Assembly: GCA_002314945.1 (NCBI GenBank)
Contig: DCHV01000013.1
Location: 15,248 to 60,056 of the forward strand
Reading direction: 5' to 3'
Origin: Prevotellaceae bacterium UBA1743
GTDB taxonomy: Bacteria > Bacteroidota > Bacteroidia > Bacteroidales > Bacteroidaceae
DNA: 44,809 nucleotides
This document shows positions 24,941 to 34,350 of this stretch, in pieces. Each line of letters opens with the position of its first letter. The stretch's first letter is position 1. The position numbers were made by a program, and so were the translations under genes. The notes under the pieces are model-generated. The model was not told where the DNA came from and did no database searches. It saw nothing but the letters and a program-made list of their open reading frames with translations.

Positions 24941-27043
24941 TTATTTCAGACCTCTGTTCTTGAGTAACGGTTCGATACTTGGTTCAGCACCACGGAAGGT
25001 TCGGTAGAGTGTCATGGGATCGTCTGAATCTCCACGTTCCAGGATATTGGTGCGGAATGCGTTGGCGGTAGATTGGTCGAAGATACCTTGTTCCTTGAAA
25101 GCTTCGAAAGCATCTGCATCGAGCACTTCGGCCCATAGATAACTGTAGTATCCTGCCGCATAACCGCCTATGATGTGATTGAAGTAGGTAACGCGATAAC
25201 GGGGAGCTATTTGGGGAATCAGACCCAGATTGTCCATCTTGGCCTTCTCAAATGCCATAATGTCATCTCCCAGTTCGTCGGGTGACTGAATGTTGTGGAG
25301 ATACATATCCAAGAGCGAGGCGGCCAACAACTCTGTAGTGTTGAAGCCCTGGTTGAAGGTGCTCAGGTTCTGTATTTTCTGAATGAGGGAATCGGGAATG
25401 GCTTCGCCGGTCTGGTAGTGTTTGGCATACTGCTTGAGTACCTCTGGCTCCATGGCCCAATGTTCCATAATCTGCGAGGGGAGTTCGACAAAGTCGCGTG
25501 CTACATTAGTTCCACTGATACCATAGTAATTGCATTGTGCGAGCAGACCATGTAGAGCATGACCGAACTCGTGGAACATGGTCTCTACTTCGTCGAGGGT
25601 AAGTAGTGAAGGTATGTCTCCTGCAGGCTTGGTGAAATTTGCCACGTTGTATATCAGAGGACGGAGGCTACCTTTCTGTTCGCGGAAATTGGACATCCAT
25701 GCACCGCCACGTTTGCCTGCGCGTGGAAAGTAGTCACAATAGAAGATTCCCAACATACTCCCGTCGGCATTCTCCACCCGATAGGTTTTTACGTCTGGGT
25801 CATATACGGTTACATCATCTATGGGTTTCATCTGAATACCATACAACTGGTTGACTACATAGAAGAGACCTTTCTGTACGTTCTCCAAACTGAAATAGGG
25901 CTTGATTTCATCCTCGTTGAGATTGTATTTCTCCAGACGGAGTTTCTCGGCATAGTACCACCAATCCCATCCTTGGAGTGTTTCATCCTTGCCCTCGCGA
26001 TCCATGATGGCTTGTAGTTGGGATGCCTCATTCTTGGCATTCTGGATGGAATAGTTCCATAGATTGTCCAAGAAATCCATGACGGTTTTCTCGTTCTTGG
26101 CCATGCATTGGTCGAGGACATAGTTGGAGTAGCAATCGAAGCCCAAGAGTTTGGCTTTCTCCAAACGGAGAGTGATGATGCGGTGGATAATTTCCTTGTT
26201 GTCGTTGCTGTCCCCATTGTTCCCCCTGTTGATATATGCCAGATATAGTTTTTCACGAAGTTCACGTTTGGCGGAATACTGTAGGAAAGGAAGACGACTC
26301 GGCTCCTGAAGGGTGAATATCCATTTTCCATCTTCGCCTTGTGCCTTTGCTTCCTCGGCAGCACCTGCTATCACCCATTCGGGAAGTCCTTCGAGGTCGT
26401 CTTTGTCAGAGATGATGAGTTTGAAAGCATTATTCTCGTTCAGGATATGATTGCCGAACGTGGTGGATAGAGTGGATAGTTCCTTGTTTATCTCACGCAA
26501 TCGACTTTGTGCCTGCTCGTCAAGTGCGGCTCCAGAACGTACGAATCGCTTGTAGATTTTATCCAATAGACGAGACTGCTCCTGAGATAATTGAATAGTG
26601 CCTTTTTCAGTTTGCTCTTTCAGTACTTTTACACGCTGGAAAAGCTTTGCATTCTGATAGATATGGTCGCTTTGCTCTGCAAGCATAGGGGCGAACTTTT
26701 CTTCCAAGACAGCCAACGTGTCATTGGTGTTAGCTTCAGTCAGAGCGAAGAATACACCAGACACGCGACTCAGAATCTGTCCTGAGTTGTCGAGAGCGTC
26801 TATGGTGTTCTCGAATGTGGGATCTTCGGCATTGTTGGCTATTTGCTCTACTTCATTGTTTTGTTCCTCAATACCTTTCAGGATTGCTGGTTCATAATGT
26901 TCTGTCCTGATACTGGTAAAATCAGGTGTCCCGTATGGGGTCTCAAATTCAGCCAAGAAAGGATTGTCCTGCTTGGCTTGCTGATTGCATGCACACATAA
27001 TCATACAAAGTGAGGCTGCTGATAATAATACTTTTTTGTTCAT
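24941..27043 (-). CDS. dcp: M3-family peptidyl-dipeptidase, lipoprotein form
   Basis: A zinc metallopeptidase of the thimet oligopeptidase/Dcp family, 700 residues. It removes dipeptides from the C-terminus of short peptides. The zinc motif HEFGH is at residues 491-495 within MFHEFGHALHGLLAQC, and the third ligand region (FVELPSQIMEHW) follows. The C-terminal GGYAAGYYSYLWAEVLDADAF is characteristic of the family. The N-terminus MNKKVLLSAASLCMIMCAC carries a lipobox, so the enzyme is probably anchored in the cell envelope, unlike the cytoplasmic enzyme of enterobacteria. It follows the helicase gene by 20 bases and ends at a strong terminator. Confidence 0.93.
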   Translation of the reverse strand: MNKKVLLSAASLCMIMCACNQQAKQDNPFLAEFETPYGTPDFTSIRTEHYEPAILKGIEEQNNEVEQIANNAEDPTFENTIDALDNSGQILSRVSGVFFALTEANTNDTLAVLEEKFAPMLAEQSDHIYQNAKLFQRVKVLKEQTEKGTIQLSQEQSRLLDKIYKRFVRSGAALDEQAQSRLREINKELSTLSTTFGNHILNENNAFKLIISDKDDLEGLPEWVIAGAAEEAKAQGEDGKWIFTLQEPSRLPFLQYSAKRELREKLYLAYINRGNNGDSNDNKEIIHRIITLRLEKAKLLGFDCYSNYVLDQCMAKNEKTVMDFLDNLWNYSIQNAKNEASQLQAIMDREGKDETLQGWDWWYYAEKLRLEKYNLNEDEIKPYFSLENVQKGLFYVVNQLYGIQMKPIDDVTVYDPDVKTYRVENADGSMLGIFYCDYFPRAGKRGGAWMSNFREQKGSLRPLIYNVANFTKPAGDIPSLLTLDEVETMFHEFGHALHGLLAQCNYYGISGTNVARDFVELPSQIMEHWAMEPEVLKQYAKHYQTGEAIPDSLIQKIQNLSTFNQGFNTTELLAASLLDMYLHNIQSPDELGDDIMAFEKAKMDNLGLIPQIAPRYRVTYFNHIIGGYAAGYYSYLWAEVLDADAFEAFKEQGIFDQSTANAFRTNILERGDSDDPMTLYRTFRGAEPSIEPLLKNRGLK

Positions 27044-27063
27044 AATCGTAGTTCTTCTGTTTT

Positions 27064-28497
27064 TTATTCAATAGGAGAGGCAGTAGGGGCCGTATTGCCT
27101 CCTTGGTCTTTTTTCTTCCTGTGGTGGAAATATCTTCGTTTTTTTTGCTTTTTGGGTGCTTCGGAAGGATTTGATTCAGAGGAAGGCTGCTGGATGTCAG
27201 GTTGTGTTTTTTCCGTTGCCGTATTCTGTTTCGACTTTTCGTTTTGCTCTTTGTCCTGCTTTCCTCGTCCACGACGTCTCTGCTCTTTCTGTTTCCTTGG
27301 TGTATCCTTGCGTTGTGCCGCACCCTTTCTTCCGGATTTCCCGCTTTTGTACTCGGGTCCTTCACCCAAGGATTCTGGCATAGCCACCTTCTCTACTTCT
27401 TTCTTCAGAAAATGTTCAATACGCTTGAACTGGGGGATGTCCTTCTCATTGACAAGGGTGATGGCACGACCTCCTTTTCCTGCACGTGCTGTACGGCCTA
27501 TACGGTGAACGTAATCCTCTTCATCGTGTGGCACATCGAAGTTGATCACCAACTGGATATCGTCAATATCTATTCCACGAGCCACAATGTCGGTGGCTAC
27601 CAGAATATCTACTTTTCCACTACGGAAACCAAACATCACCTCATCGCGTTCAGCTTGTGCCAGGTCACTATGCATAGCTGTGGCATTATAGCCCGACCTT
27701 TTCAGACTGATTGCCAAATCGCGTGTTTTGATTTTGGAACCTGTAAAAATGATGACACGCTCAGGCTTTGTTTCTTTGAATAAGTGTTTGATAAGGTTGA
27801 TTTTCTGTGCTTCGTAGCATACGTATGCACATTGGTGAATCTTGTCGGCAGGACGGTTGATAGCCAGTTTTACCTCGACTGGGTCGTGGAGAATGGAGCG
27901 TGCCAATTCCTGTATCTTCCCAGGCATGGTAGCACTGAAGAGGATTGTCTGGCGTTTCTGAGGAAGGAATTTGGTTATCTGCATGATGTCCTCGTAGAAT
28001 CCCATGTCCAACATGCGATCGGCTTCGTCGAGCACAAAGAAGGATACTTCGCTCAAATCTATGTTGCCCAGGCTCAGATGACTGATGAGTCGTCCAGGAG
28101 TGGCGATGATGATGTCTGCACCTTGCTTCATCCCACGCAACTCCTGCTCGTATCGTATGCCATCGTTGCCGCCATACACGGCCACACTACTGATATCGTC
28201 GAGATAATAGGAAAAACCTTGCATCGCTTGGTCGATTTGCTGGGCGAGTTCTCGGGTGGGGGACATGATCACACAATTGATTTTGTTCTTGGGGTAGCCT
28301 CCATCCTGTAGCTTGCTCAAGATGGGTAGCAAATAGGCGGCTGTTTTTCCCGTGCCAGTCTGTGCTACTCCTATCAGGTCACGTCCATCGAGGATTGGGT
28401 CGATAGACTTTTCCTGAATAGGTGTCGTGTCGGTGAAATTCATATCGTCCAGCGCATCCAGCACTCTGTCGTTCAAATCGAAATCGTAGAAATCCAT
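27064..28497 (-). CDS. rhlE: DEAD-box RNA helicase, RhlE type
   Basis: An ATP-dependent RNA helicase of 477 residues for ribosome assembly or mRNA turnover. Helicase motifs are all present: TPIQEKSIDPIL (Q motif), AQTGTGKT (Walker A), PTRELAQQ, TPGRL, VLDEADRMLDMGF, FSATM, and in the second RecA domain ATDIVARGIDI and HRIGRTARAGKGG. The last 100 residues are a basic low-complexity tail rich in K, R, E and Q (RRRGRGKQDKEQ, KKQKKRRYFHHRKKKD), suited to RNA contact. It lies between the LptF/G-type permease gene (82-base gap) and dcp (20-base gap). No promoter box is seen in the gap, so read-through from lon is plausible. Confidence 0.93.
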   Translation of the reverse strand: MDFYDFDLNDRVLDALDDMNFTDTTPIQEKSIDPILDGRDLIGVAQTGTGKTAAYLLPILSKLQDGGYPKNKINCVIMSPTRELAQQIDQAMQGFSYYLDDISSVAVYGGNDGIRYEQELRGMKQGADIIIATPGRLISHLSLGNIDLSEVSFFVLDEADRMLDMGFYEDIMQITKFLPQKRQTILFSATMPGKIQELARSILHDPVEVKLAINRPADKIHQCAYVCYEAQKINLIKHLFKETKPERVIIFTGSKIKTRDLAISLKRSGYNATAMHSDLAQAERDEVMFGFRSGKVDILVATDIVARGIDIDDIQLVINFDVPHDEEDYVHRIGRTARAGKGGRAITLVNEKDIPQFKRIEHFLKKEVEKVAMPESLGEGPEYKSGKSGRKGAAQRKDTPRKQKEQRRRGRGKQDKEQNEKSKQNTATEKTQPDIQQPSSESNPSEAPKKQKKRRYFHHRKKKDQGGNTAPTASPIE

Positions 28498-28579
28498 TAT
28501 TCTTTATTAACTTTTTTAAAATATGTAAGACCTACCATACTATTCTGAGTCATGGGGTGAGAAGGCTTTTCCTGTGGGC

Positions 28580-29695
28580 TTACCTTAGTTCCTTCGCATA
28601 GAGATACCAAGCGATGAAGAAGAATAGTACGTTGGGCAGCCAAGCAGCGATAGCAGGATGCAATCCTGCATTGATGCTGAATGTGGCAGAAATACTCTGT
28701 AGTAGGATGTAGGTGGCACTCAATGCCAATCCTGTACCTAAAGCCACGCCCATGCCCCCTTTTCGTTTGCGGGAAGAGATGGACATACCTATGGTCGTGA
28801 GGATGAATGCGGCAAAGGGTGAGGCAAAGCGCTTGTAGTACTCCACCTCGAATGCCATCAGATTGGCACTACCACGGTTTTTCTGTTTGATGATATACTC
28901 ACGCAATTCCTTGTTCGTCATCGTTTCCTGCTGATTGCGCGTGAACAAGAAGTCGGATGGTTCCATGATGATGACAGAGTCCAACTTGTTGAAATGTGAA
29001 ATCTCCTCTTTCATCCCACGCAGGTCGCGGATCGTCACATTCATCAAGTGCCATTGGTAGCGTACATCGCTCAGCGTATCGTATTCCACCGTTACTGCCG
29101 TGAGGTGAGATACAAGTTTCTTGTCCTCAAACTTATCCAGGGAGAAATGGTTGCCAAGTTTGTTGATGCCATCGAAATGTTCCATATAAGCTATCACACC
29201 CGTATCGACCTGTAATTGTACCTTGTCGGCGTATGTGGGGTTCCGTCTTGATTTGGAGCGTTTGTATTGGTTCTCAAAAGCCAAACGAGTGATGCTTCCA
29301 CGTGGAATGACCTCTGCTCCCAAATAGAAGGATAAGGCTGCAATAAGGGTGGCGCTGATCAGATAGGGACGTAGCAAACGGCTGTAACTCATCCCGGTAC
29401 TGATCATGGCAATAATCTCGCTATTGTCTGCCAACTTGGTAGTAAAGAAAATTACGCTCAGGAAGACAAAGAGGGCACTAAACAGATTGCTGTAATAGGG
29501 GATGAAGTTCGCGTAATACTCAAAGATAATGCCCGACCAAGGAGCATTGTTGGTCGTGAACTTATCCACATTCTCGTTGTAATCGAATACGACAGCCACG
29601 CTGATGATAAGAAGCAAGGCAAAGAAATATGTGCCGAGGAACTTGCCTATCAAGTAGAGGTCGATTCGCTTGAGAAAGGGTATTCTGAACTTCAT
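28580..29695 (-). CDS. LptF/LptG-family permease
   Basis: An inner-membrane component of the lipopolysaccharide export ABC transporter, 371 residues. Three to four N-terminal transmembrane segments are seen (YLIGKFLGTYFFALLLIISVAVVFDY, YSNLFSALFVFLSVIFFTTKLA, LISATLIAALSFYLGAEVI), then a periplasmic beta-jellyroll domain, and two or three C-terminal segments ending PAIAAWLPNVLFFFIAWYLYAKELR. The motif NSEIIAMISTGMSYSRLLRPYL is typical of the YjgP/YjgQ family. Whether this copy is LptF or LptG cannot be decided. It starts 22 bases after the tgt stop, and is likely in one operon with lon and tgt. Confidence 0.9.
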   Translation of the reverse strand: MKFRIPFLKRIDLYLIGKFLGTYFFALLLIISVAVVFDYNENVDKFTTNNAPWSGIIFEYYANFIPYYSNLFSALFVFLSVIFFTTKLADNSEIIAMISTGMSYSRLLRPYLISATLIAALSFYLGAEVIPRGSITRLAFENQYKRSKSRRNPTYADKVQLQVDTGVIAYMEHFDGINKLGNHFSLDKFEDKKLVSHLTAVTVEYDTLSDVRYQWHLMNVTIRDLRGMKEEISHFNKLDSVIIMEPSDFLFTRNQQETMTNKELREYIIKQKNRGSANLMAFEVEYYKRFASPFAAFILTTIGMSISSRKRKGGMGVALGTGLALSATYILLQSISATFSINAGLHPAIAAWLPNVLFFFIAWYLYAKELR

Positions 29696-29717
29696 ACTTT
29701 CCTGAGGTGAACGTTGT

Positions 29718-30848
29718 TTAGAGTCGGTTGGACATCTTAGCTACCATCTGGTTTTTCCAACTGCTGAAATCTCCCGCAATGATGTGTTGGCGTGCCTCTT
29801 TCACCAACCATAGATAAAAGGCAAGGTTGTGGATGCTTCCAATCTGTAATGCCAGCAATTCCTGTGCCTTGAAGAGATGATGGAGGTAGGCCTTGGAATA
29901 GAATGAATCTACCGAAGCTGTGCCATTAGGGTCGATAGGAGAGAAATCATTCTCCCATTTCTTGTTACGCATATTCATCGTTCCTTCGCTGGTGAACAAC
30001 ATGGCGTTACGGCCGTTGCGTGTAGGCATCACACAATCGAACATATCGACTCCCCTTTCGATGGCCTCAAGCAAATTCACAGGTGTACCCACTCCCATTA
30101 GATATCGTGGCTTGTCTTTGGGAAGCACTTCGTTCACCACCTCAATCATTTCGTACATTACTTCGGTGGGTTCGCCTACAGCCAATCCACCTATGGCATT
30201 CCCATCTGCTTCCTTGGAGGCGATATATTCTGCGCTTTCACGTCGCAGGTCTTTGTAGGTGCAACCTTGCACGATAGGGAAGAGGCTTTGACGATATCCG
30301 TAGAGAGGCTCTGTCTCATTAAAGCGCTGGAAACATCTGTCAAGCCATCGGTGAGTGAGTCCGAGACTCTTCTTGGCATATTTGTAATCGCTATCGCCTG
30401 GGGGACACTCATCGAGGGCCATGATGATGTCGGCACCAATGCTTCGTTCGATATCCATCACTTTTTCGGGGGTGAATATGTGTCGCGACCCATCGATGTG
30501 ACTTTGGAAGGTGCAACCTTCCTCTGTAAGCTTCCGGATTCCCTTTAAGGAAAATACCTGAAATCCTCCGCTGTCCGTAAGAATAGGACCATCCCATCCA
30601 TTGAACTTGTGGAGTCCTCCTGCCTGTTCCAAAATCTGTGTACCAGGCCTCAGATAGAGGTGATAGGTGTTGCCCAGAATGATTTGTGCACCCACCTCTT
30701 GATGCAGGTCACGAACGGTAAGCCCCTTCACGCTGCCTACAGTTCCTACAGGCATGAAGATGGGCGTTTCTATTGTACCGTGGTCAGTAGATATGAGGCC
30801 TGCGCGTGCGTTGGTTGAAGCATCGCTGTGAACGAGTGTGAAATCCAT
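29718..30848 (-). CDS. tgt: Queuine tRNA-guanine transglycosylase, lacking the usual zinc cysteines
   Basis: Exchanges guanine 34 for the queuosine precursor in tRNAs with GUN anticodons. 376 residues, normal length. The acid/base Asp92 lies in TDSGGFQ, the substrate loop in MALDECPPG, GGLAVGEP is present, and the nucleophile is Asp271 in MFDCVMPTRNGRN. The region that in most bacterial enzymes carries C-x-C-x-x-C for zinc reads DPNGTASVDSFYSKAYLHHL (about 306-325) with no cysteine at all; only the downstream His340 (IHNLAFYL) remains. The rest of the C-terminal fold seems intact. The gene starts 6 bases after the lon stop, which implies co-expression. Confidence 0.95.
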   Translation of the reverse strand: MDFTLVHSDASTNARAGLISTDHGTIETPIFMPVGTVGSVKGLTVRDLHQEVGAQIILGNTYHLYLRPGTQILEQAGGLHKFNGWDGPILTDSGGFQVFSLKGIRKLTEEGCTFQSHIDGSRHIFTPEKVMDIERSIGADIIMALDECPPGDSDYKYAKKSLGLTHRWLDRCFQRFNETEPLYGYRQSLFPIVQGCTYKDLRRESAEYIASKEADGNAIGGLAVGEPTEVMYEMIEVVNEVLPKDKPRYLMGVGTPVNLLEAIERGVDMFDCVMPTRNGRNAMLFTSEGTMNMRNKKWENDFSPIDPNGTASVDSFYSKAYLHHLFKAQELLALQIGSIHNLAFYLWLVKEARQHIIAGDFSSWKNQMVAKMSNRL

Positions 30849-30854
30849 CAGTCG

Positions 30855-33329
30855 TCAATCCTCTTTTTTTTCTTCGTCGAAGGTGAATTGTATGGGATTC
30901 TTCACTTTTTCGGACAAAAGTGCAAAGTTCCACACATCCATCACGGTTTCCACATAGTGGAACGTGAGTCCCTTCAGATATATTTCTGGAATTTCCTCGA
31001 TATCCTTGTGGTTCTCCTTGCAGAGCATCAGATCGGTTATTCCAGCTCTTTTTGCAGCAAGGATTTTTTCCTTGATACCACCGACTGGCAATACTTTCCC
31101 ACGCAAGGTGATCTCGCCTGTCATGGCCAGATTCTCGCGCACTTTACGTTGGGTTAGTGCCGATGCAATACTGGTAGCCATCGTCACACCCGCGCTTGGA
31201 CCATCTTTCGGAACGGCTCCTTCCGGTACATGTATATGCAGATTGTAGTTCTCGAAGACTCGGATGTCAATGCCCAAATACTCGGCATGTGATTTGATGT
31301 ATTCAACAGCCAGCATGGCGCTCTCTTTCATTACGTCACCCAGGTTGCCTGTCAGGGTGAGCCTGCCACCCTTGCCTTTGCTTATGCTGGTTTCAATGAA
31401 TAGAATCTCTCCACCCACGCTGGTCCATGCCAGTCCTGTTACGACTCCGGCATAGTCGTTTCCTTGGTATTTGTCGCGATTGAACAATGGTTTGCCAAGG
31501 AGTGTCTCTACATCGGTCGGAGTGAGTGTCGTCTTCTCGATAGATTCCTGTTTGGCCAGGGTGAGTGCTTGCTTACGGCAAATCTTGTTGATCTGTTTCT
31601 CCAACCCACGTACACCGCTCTCTCTCGTATAGTGCTCGATGAGAAACTCAAGTGCTGGTTTGGTGAGTTTCAAATTCTTGTATTCGGCCAGACCATTCTT
31701 TTCCTTTTCCTTTGGTACCAAGTGGCGCTTGGCTATTTCTATCTTCTCTTCTGTGAGGTAGCCGCCTACCTCGATTAGTTCCATGCGGTCACGCAGGGGG
31801 GATGGAATGGAATGGATGTCGTTGGCTGTTGCGATAAACATCACTCGGCTCAGATCATAATCCATGTCCAGATAGTTGTCGTGGAAGGAGTTGTTCTGTT
31901 CTGGATCCAATACTTCGAGCAAAGCGGAAGAAGGATCTCCGTTCACGTTGGCTTGTGTGATTTTGTCTATCTCGTCGAGTATGAAGACGGGGTTGCTGCT
32001 TCCTGCCTTGATGATATTCTTGATGATACGTCCCGGCATGGCTCCAATGTATGTACGGCGATGGCCGCGTATCTCGCTTTCGTCGTGCAATCCTCCCAAA
32101 CTTACACGAACGTATTTTCGCTTGAGGGATGCGGCAATGCTCTTTCCGAGACTTGTCTTTCCTACTCCCGGAGGTCCATACAGGCAGATGATGGGACTTT
32201 TCTGGTCGCCTCTCAACTTGAGAACTGCCAGATGTTCCAGAATGCGCTCTTTTACCTTCTCCATGCCGTAATGGTCTCGGTTCAGCACTTTCTCTGCCGT
32301 CTGCAAGTTCAGGTAATCATTCGTGCAATAGTCCCAGGGGAGTTGAAGGATGATCTGAAGATAGTTGAGCTGAACATTGTAGTCTGGGCTCTGTGGATTG
32401 ATGCGCTGGAGGCGTTGCAGTTCCTTTTCGAACGTAGCCTTTACTTGTTCGGTCCATATCTTTTCCTCGGCTTTTTTCTTCATCTTCTCAACGTCCTCGA
32501 ACTTGTTGCTGCTCTCGTCGTTGTGCCCTAATTCAGCTTGCAGGTTGCGTATCTCCTGATTCAGGAAGTACTCTTTTTGTTGCTGGTCAATATCGGCATG
32601 TGTCTTCTGTTCTATTTCGCGTTTCAACCTGGCCAGTTTGATGAAACTATTCAGGATGCGGAGAAGTTCAAGTGCCCTGATTTCCTCGCTGTCAGCCTTT
32701 AGCAGGTCATGCTTGATATCTACGTCCATCGGAATGATGTTGCAGATAAGGTTGATGAAGTAAGGTGAGTCTTTGACGTTGTTGACAAATTTACGTACTT
32801 CCTCGCTGGGGATTTCTGCGGTTAGTTTTGCCAAGTCATTGGTCCGTTGCCTGATCATGCTCACGGTGGTCATGTATTCCAGTTTCCCTTTACCGACTCT
32901 TGCTTCTGGCGTACTTTCCACGATGCCTCGGGGACGTACCTTGATGGATGATTCATCCATCGAAACGAGTCTGATGCGGTTCAGGGCCTGAATGAGTACA
33001 CTATGTGTGCCATCAGGCATCTTCATGGAATGGATGACTTTTGCCGCTACTCCATAGGGATACAGGTCATCCTTGCCTGGATATTCTATTTCTGGTTCTT
33101 TTTGTGAAAAGATTGCAATGATACAATTGTTTTTCTCTGCTTCGCGGATTACTTTCAGGGAAGTTTTCCTGCCCACTATTATTGGATTGACAGTACCTGG
33201 GAAGAACAGAGCATCTCGTAATGGCAGAATGTCCATCATGCCTTCATGTTGGCTGAACATCAGCGACGAACCATCTTCTACCTGAGCAACAAATGAGATT
33301 GTAGATGTGTTTTTTTTATCGTCAAACAT
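30855..33329 (-). CDS. lon: ATP-dependent Lon protease
   Basis: A cytoplasmic AAA+ protease that degrades damaged and regulatory proteins. From ATG 33329 it has 824 residues. The N-terminal LON domain begins LPLRDALFFPGTVNPIIV. The ATPase has GPPGVGKTSLGKS (Walker A) and VFILDEIDK (Walker B). The Ser-Lys dyad is Ser712 in KDGPSAGVTMA, with the lysine near 755 in GGIKEKILAAKRAG. The open frame extends to 33434, but a perfect promoter lies at 33362-33393, so the start must be downstream of it; MFDDKKNTS is chosen. The gene leads the run lon-tgt-LptF/G-rhlE-dcp and is divergent from the tRNA methyltransferase gene. Confidence 0.97.
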   Translation of the reverse strand: MFDDKKNTSTISFVAQVEDGSSLMFSQHEGMMDILPLRDALFFPGTVNPIIVGRKTSLKVIREAEKNNCIIAIFSQKEPEIEYPGKDDLYPYGVAAKVIHSMKMPDGTHSVLIQALNRIRLVSMDESSIKVRPRGIVESTPEARVGKGKLEYMTTVSMIRQRTNDLAKLTAEIPSEEVRKFVNNVKDSPYFINLICNIIPMDVDIKHDLLKADSEEIRALELLRILNSFIKLARLKREIEQKTHADIDQQQKEYFLNQEIRNLQAELGHNDESSNKFEDVEKMKKKAEEKIWTEQVKATFEKELQRLQRINPQSPDYNVQLNYLQIILQLPWDYCTNDYLNLQTAEKVLNRDHYGMEKVKERILEHLAVLKLRGDQKSPIICLYGPPGVGKTSLGKSIAASLKRKYVRVSLGGLHDESEIRGHRRTYIGAMPGRIIKNIIKAGSSNPVFILDEIDKITQANVNGDPSSALLEVLDPEQNNSFHDNYLDMDYDLSRVMFIATANDIHSIPSPLRDRMELIEVGGYLTEEKIEIAKRHLVPKEKEKNGLAEYKNLKLTKPALEFLIEHYTRESGVRGLEKQINKICRKQALTLAKQESIEKTTLTPTDVETLLGKPLFNRDKYQGNDYAGVVTGLAWTSVGGEILFIETSISKGKGGRLTLTGNLGDVMKESAMLAVEYIKSHAEYLGIDIRVFENYNLHIHVPEGAVPKDGPSAGVTMATSIASALTQRKVRENLAMTGEITLRGKVLPVGGIKEKILAAKRAGITDLMLCKENHKDIEEIPEIYLKGLTFHYVETVMDVWNFALLSEKVKNPIQFTFDEEKKED

Positions 33330-33361
33330 ACTGTAAAAAGTGTCTATTTTGGAAACGGGCA

Positions 33362-33393
33362 CAAAGATACGGGTATGTATGCGATTTTCCAAA
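33362..33393 (-). promoter_or_regulatory. Consensus promoter of lon
   Basis: Minus-strand TTTG (33390-33393), 20-base spacer, TATCTTTG (33362-33369). It lies 33 bases before the chosen lon start and excludes the longer in-frame start at 33434. I saw no CIRCE-type inverted repeat. Confidence 0.85.
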
Positions 33394-33453
33394 TTTAGAA
33401 GATGAAAAGCGTGGCTCATAGCTGTTGTTGGCAATGTTGTGGGCGTTTCTTTC

Positions 33454-33482
33454 TTTGGCGTGCCATAAAGTGATTACTTTTG
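33454..33482 (+). promoter_or_regulatory. Promoter of the tRNA methyltransferase gene
   Basis: TTTG at 33454-33457 and TACTTTTG at 33475-33482 with a 17-base spacer, slightly short. The ATG at 33517 is 34 bases downstream, which supports it over the frame opening at 33484. Confidence 0.6.
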
Positions 33483-33516
33483 CGTGTCTTTTAGAGAATC
33501 TTCCATTTCAGGCAAT

Positions 33517-34230
33517 ATGAGTCAGGCTTTTTTCCAATTCAGACAGTTCTGTGTACACCATGACCGGTGTGCAATGAAGGTTGGTACGGATGGTGTCCTC
33601 ATTGGTGCATGGCCATGCGTGGAAGGCGCTCAACGTATTCTTGACATAGGCTCTGGAACGGGCCTTGTCTCCCTGATGATGGCCCAGCGTGCGCCACAGG
33701 CTCAAGTATGGGGTGTGGAAATCGACCCCGAGGCAGTCCGCCAATCATCGGAGAATGTGCATTCAAGTCCTTTTTCCGAGCGTGTGCATATCGTGCACCA
33801 AGATGTGAGAGACTTTCATCCTGATTCCCCTTTTGATTGCATAGTCTGTAATCCTCCGTTCTATCGTGAACATACCGTGTCGCCTGATACAGGGCGCAGA
33901 ATCGCCCGAAGTACCTCTTCGCTACCAATGAATACGCTTTTCGATATAGTGAAAGAAATACTTACAGAAAGGGGCTGTTTTCATGTAATCATACCCACTT
34001 CTCTTGTTTCGGATGTGATAGCGTATTCGTTGTCTATTGGGCTGGAACTCATACGTAGATGCGATGTACATACGGTTCAAGGAAAAGATGCCAAACGAAG
34101 TATGCTGAGTTTTTCAAAGTTCTCAGATATTTACAAACCTATTGTTCAAATCGAACACCTCGTTCTTCAGGATAGTGATGGAAATCGTTCTCAATCTTAC
34201 CAACTTTTGACGAGTGAATTCTATCTATAA
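33517..34230 (+). CDS. trmN6: tRNA1(Val) adenine-37 N6-methyltransferase
   Basis: A SAM-dependent methyltransferase, 237 residues, expected to methylate A37 of the valine tRNA (YfiC/TrmN6 family). The family N-terminus FFQFRQFCVHHDRCAMKVGTDGVLIGAW is followed by the SAM motif ILDIGSGTGLVSLMMA, the acidic VEIDPEA, and the catalytic CNPPFY motif of N6-adenine methyltransferases. The open frame starts at 33484, but ATG 33517 (MSQAFFQF) agrees with the promoter position and the family start. It is a single-gene unit, divergent from lon and convergent with the ATPase gene at 34351. Confidence 0.92.
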   Translation: MSQAFFQFRQFCVHHDRCAMKVGTDGVLIGAWPCVEGAQRILDIGSGTGLVSLMMAQRAPQAQVWGVEIDPEAVRQSSENVHSSPFSERVHIVHQDVRDFHPDSPFDCIVCNPPFYREHTVSPDTGRRIARSTSSLPMNTLFDIVKEILTERGCFHVIIPTSLVSDVIAYSLSIGLELIRRCDVHTVQGKDAKRSMLSFSKFSDIYKPIVQIEHLVLQDSDGNRSQSYQLLTSEFYL

Positions 34231-34260
34231 TACACGCAAAGGGTAGGGGACCTAAACTAA

Positions 34261-34293
34261 ATACCAGCGAAATACCAGCGAAATACCAGCCAA
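34261..34293. repeat. 11-bp tandem repeat, family B
   Basis: ATACCAGCGAA (34261-34271), the same unit again (34272-34282), then ATACCAGCCAA (34283-34293). It sits between convergent genes ending at 34230 and 34351. The period equals that of the other arrays but the sequence is unrelated. Confidence 0.85.
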
Positions 34294-34350
34294 CAGATAG
34301 CATCCTCTATCTCATTGTATAATCTAATCTTACAAGCAAGGAGGACTACA

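Noticed and set aside
33330..33434. N-terminal extension of Lon by 35 residues
   Set aside because: The extension overlaps a perfect TTTG-N20-TATCTTTG promoter, and its sequence does not look like a Lon N-terminus.
34261..34293. CRISPR-like array
   Set aside because: Units are 11 bases and directly abutting, with no spacers and no cas genes nearby.
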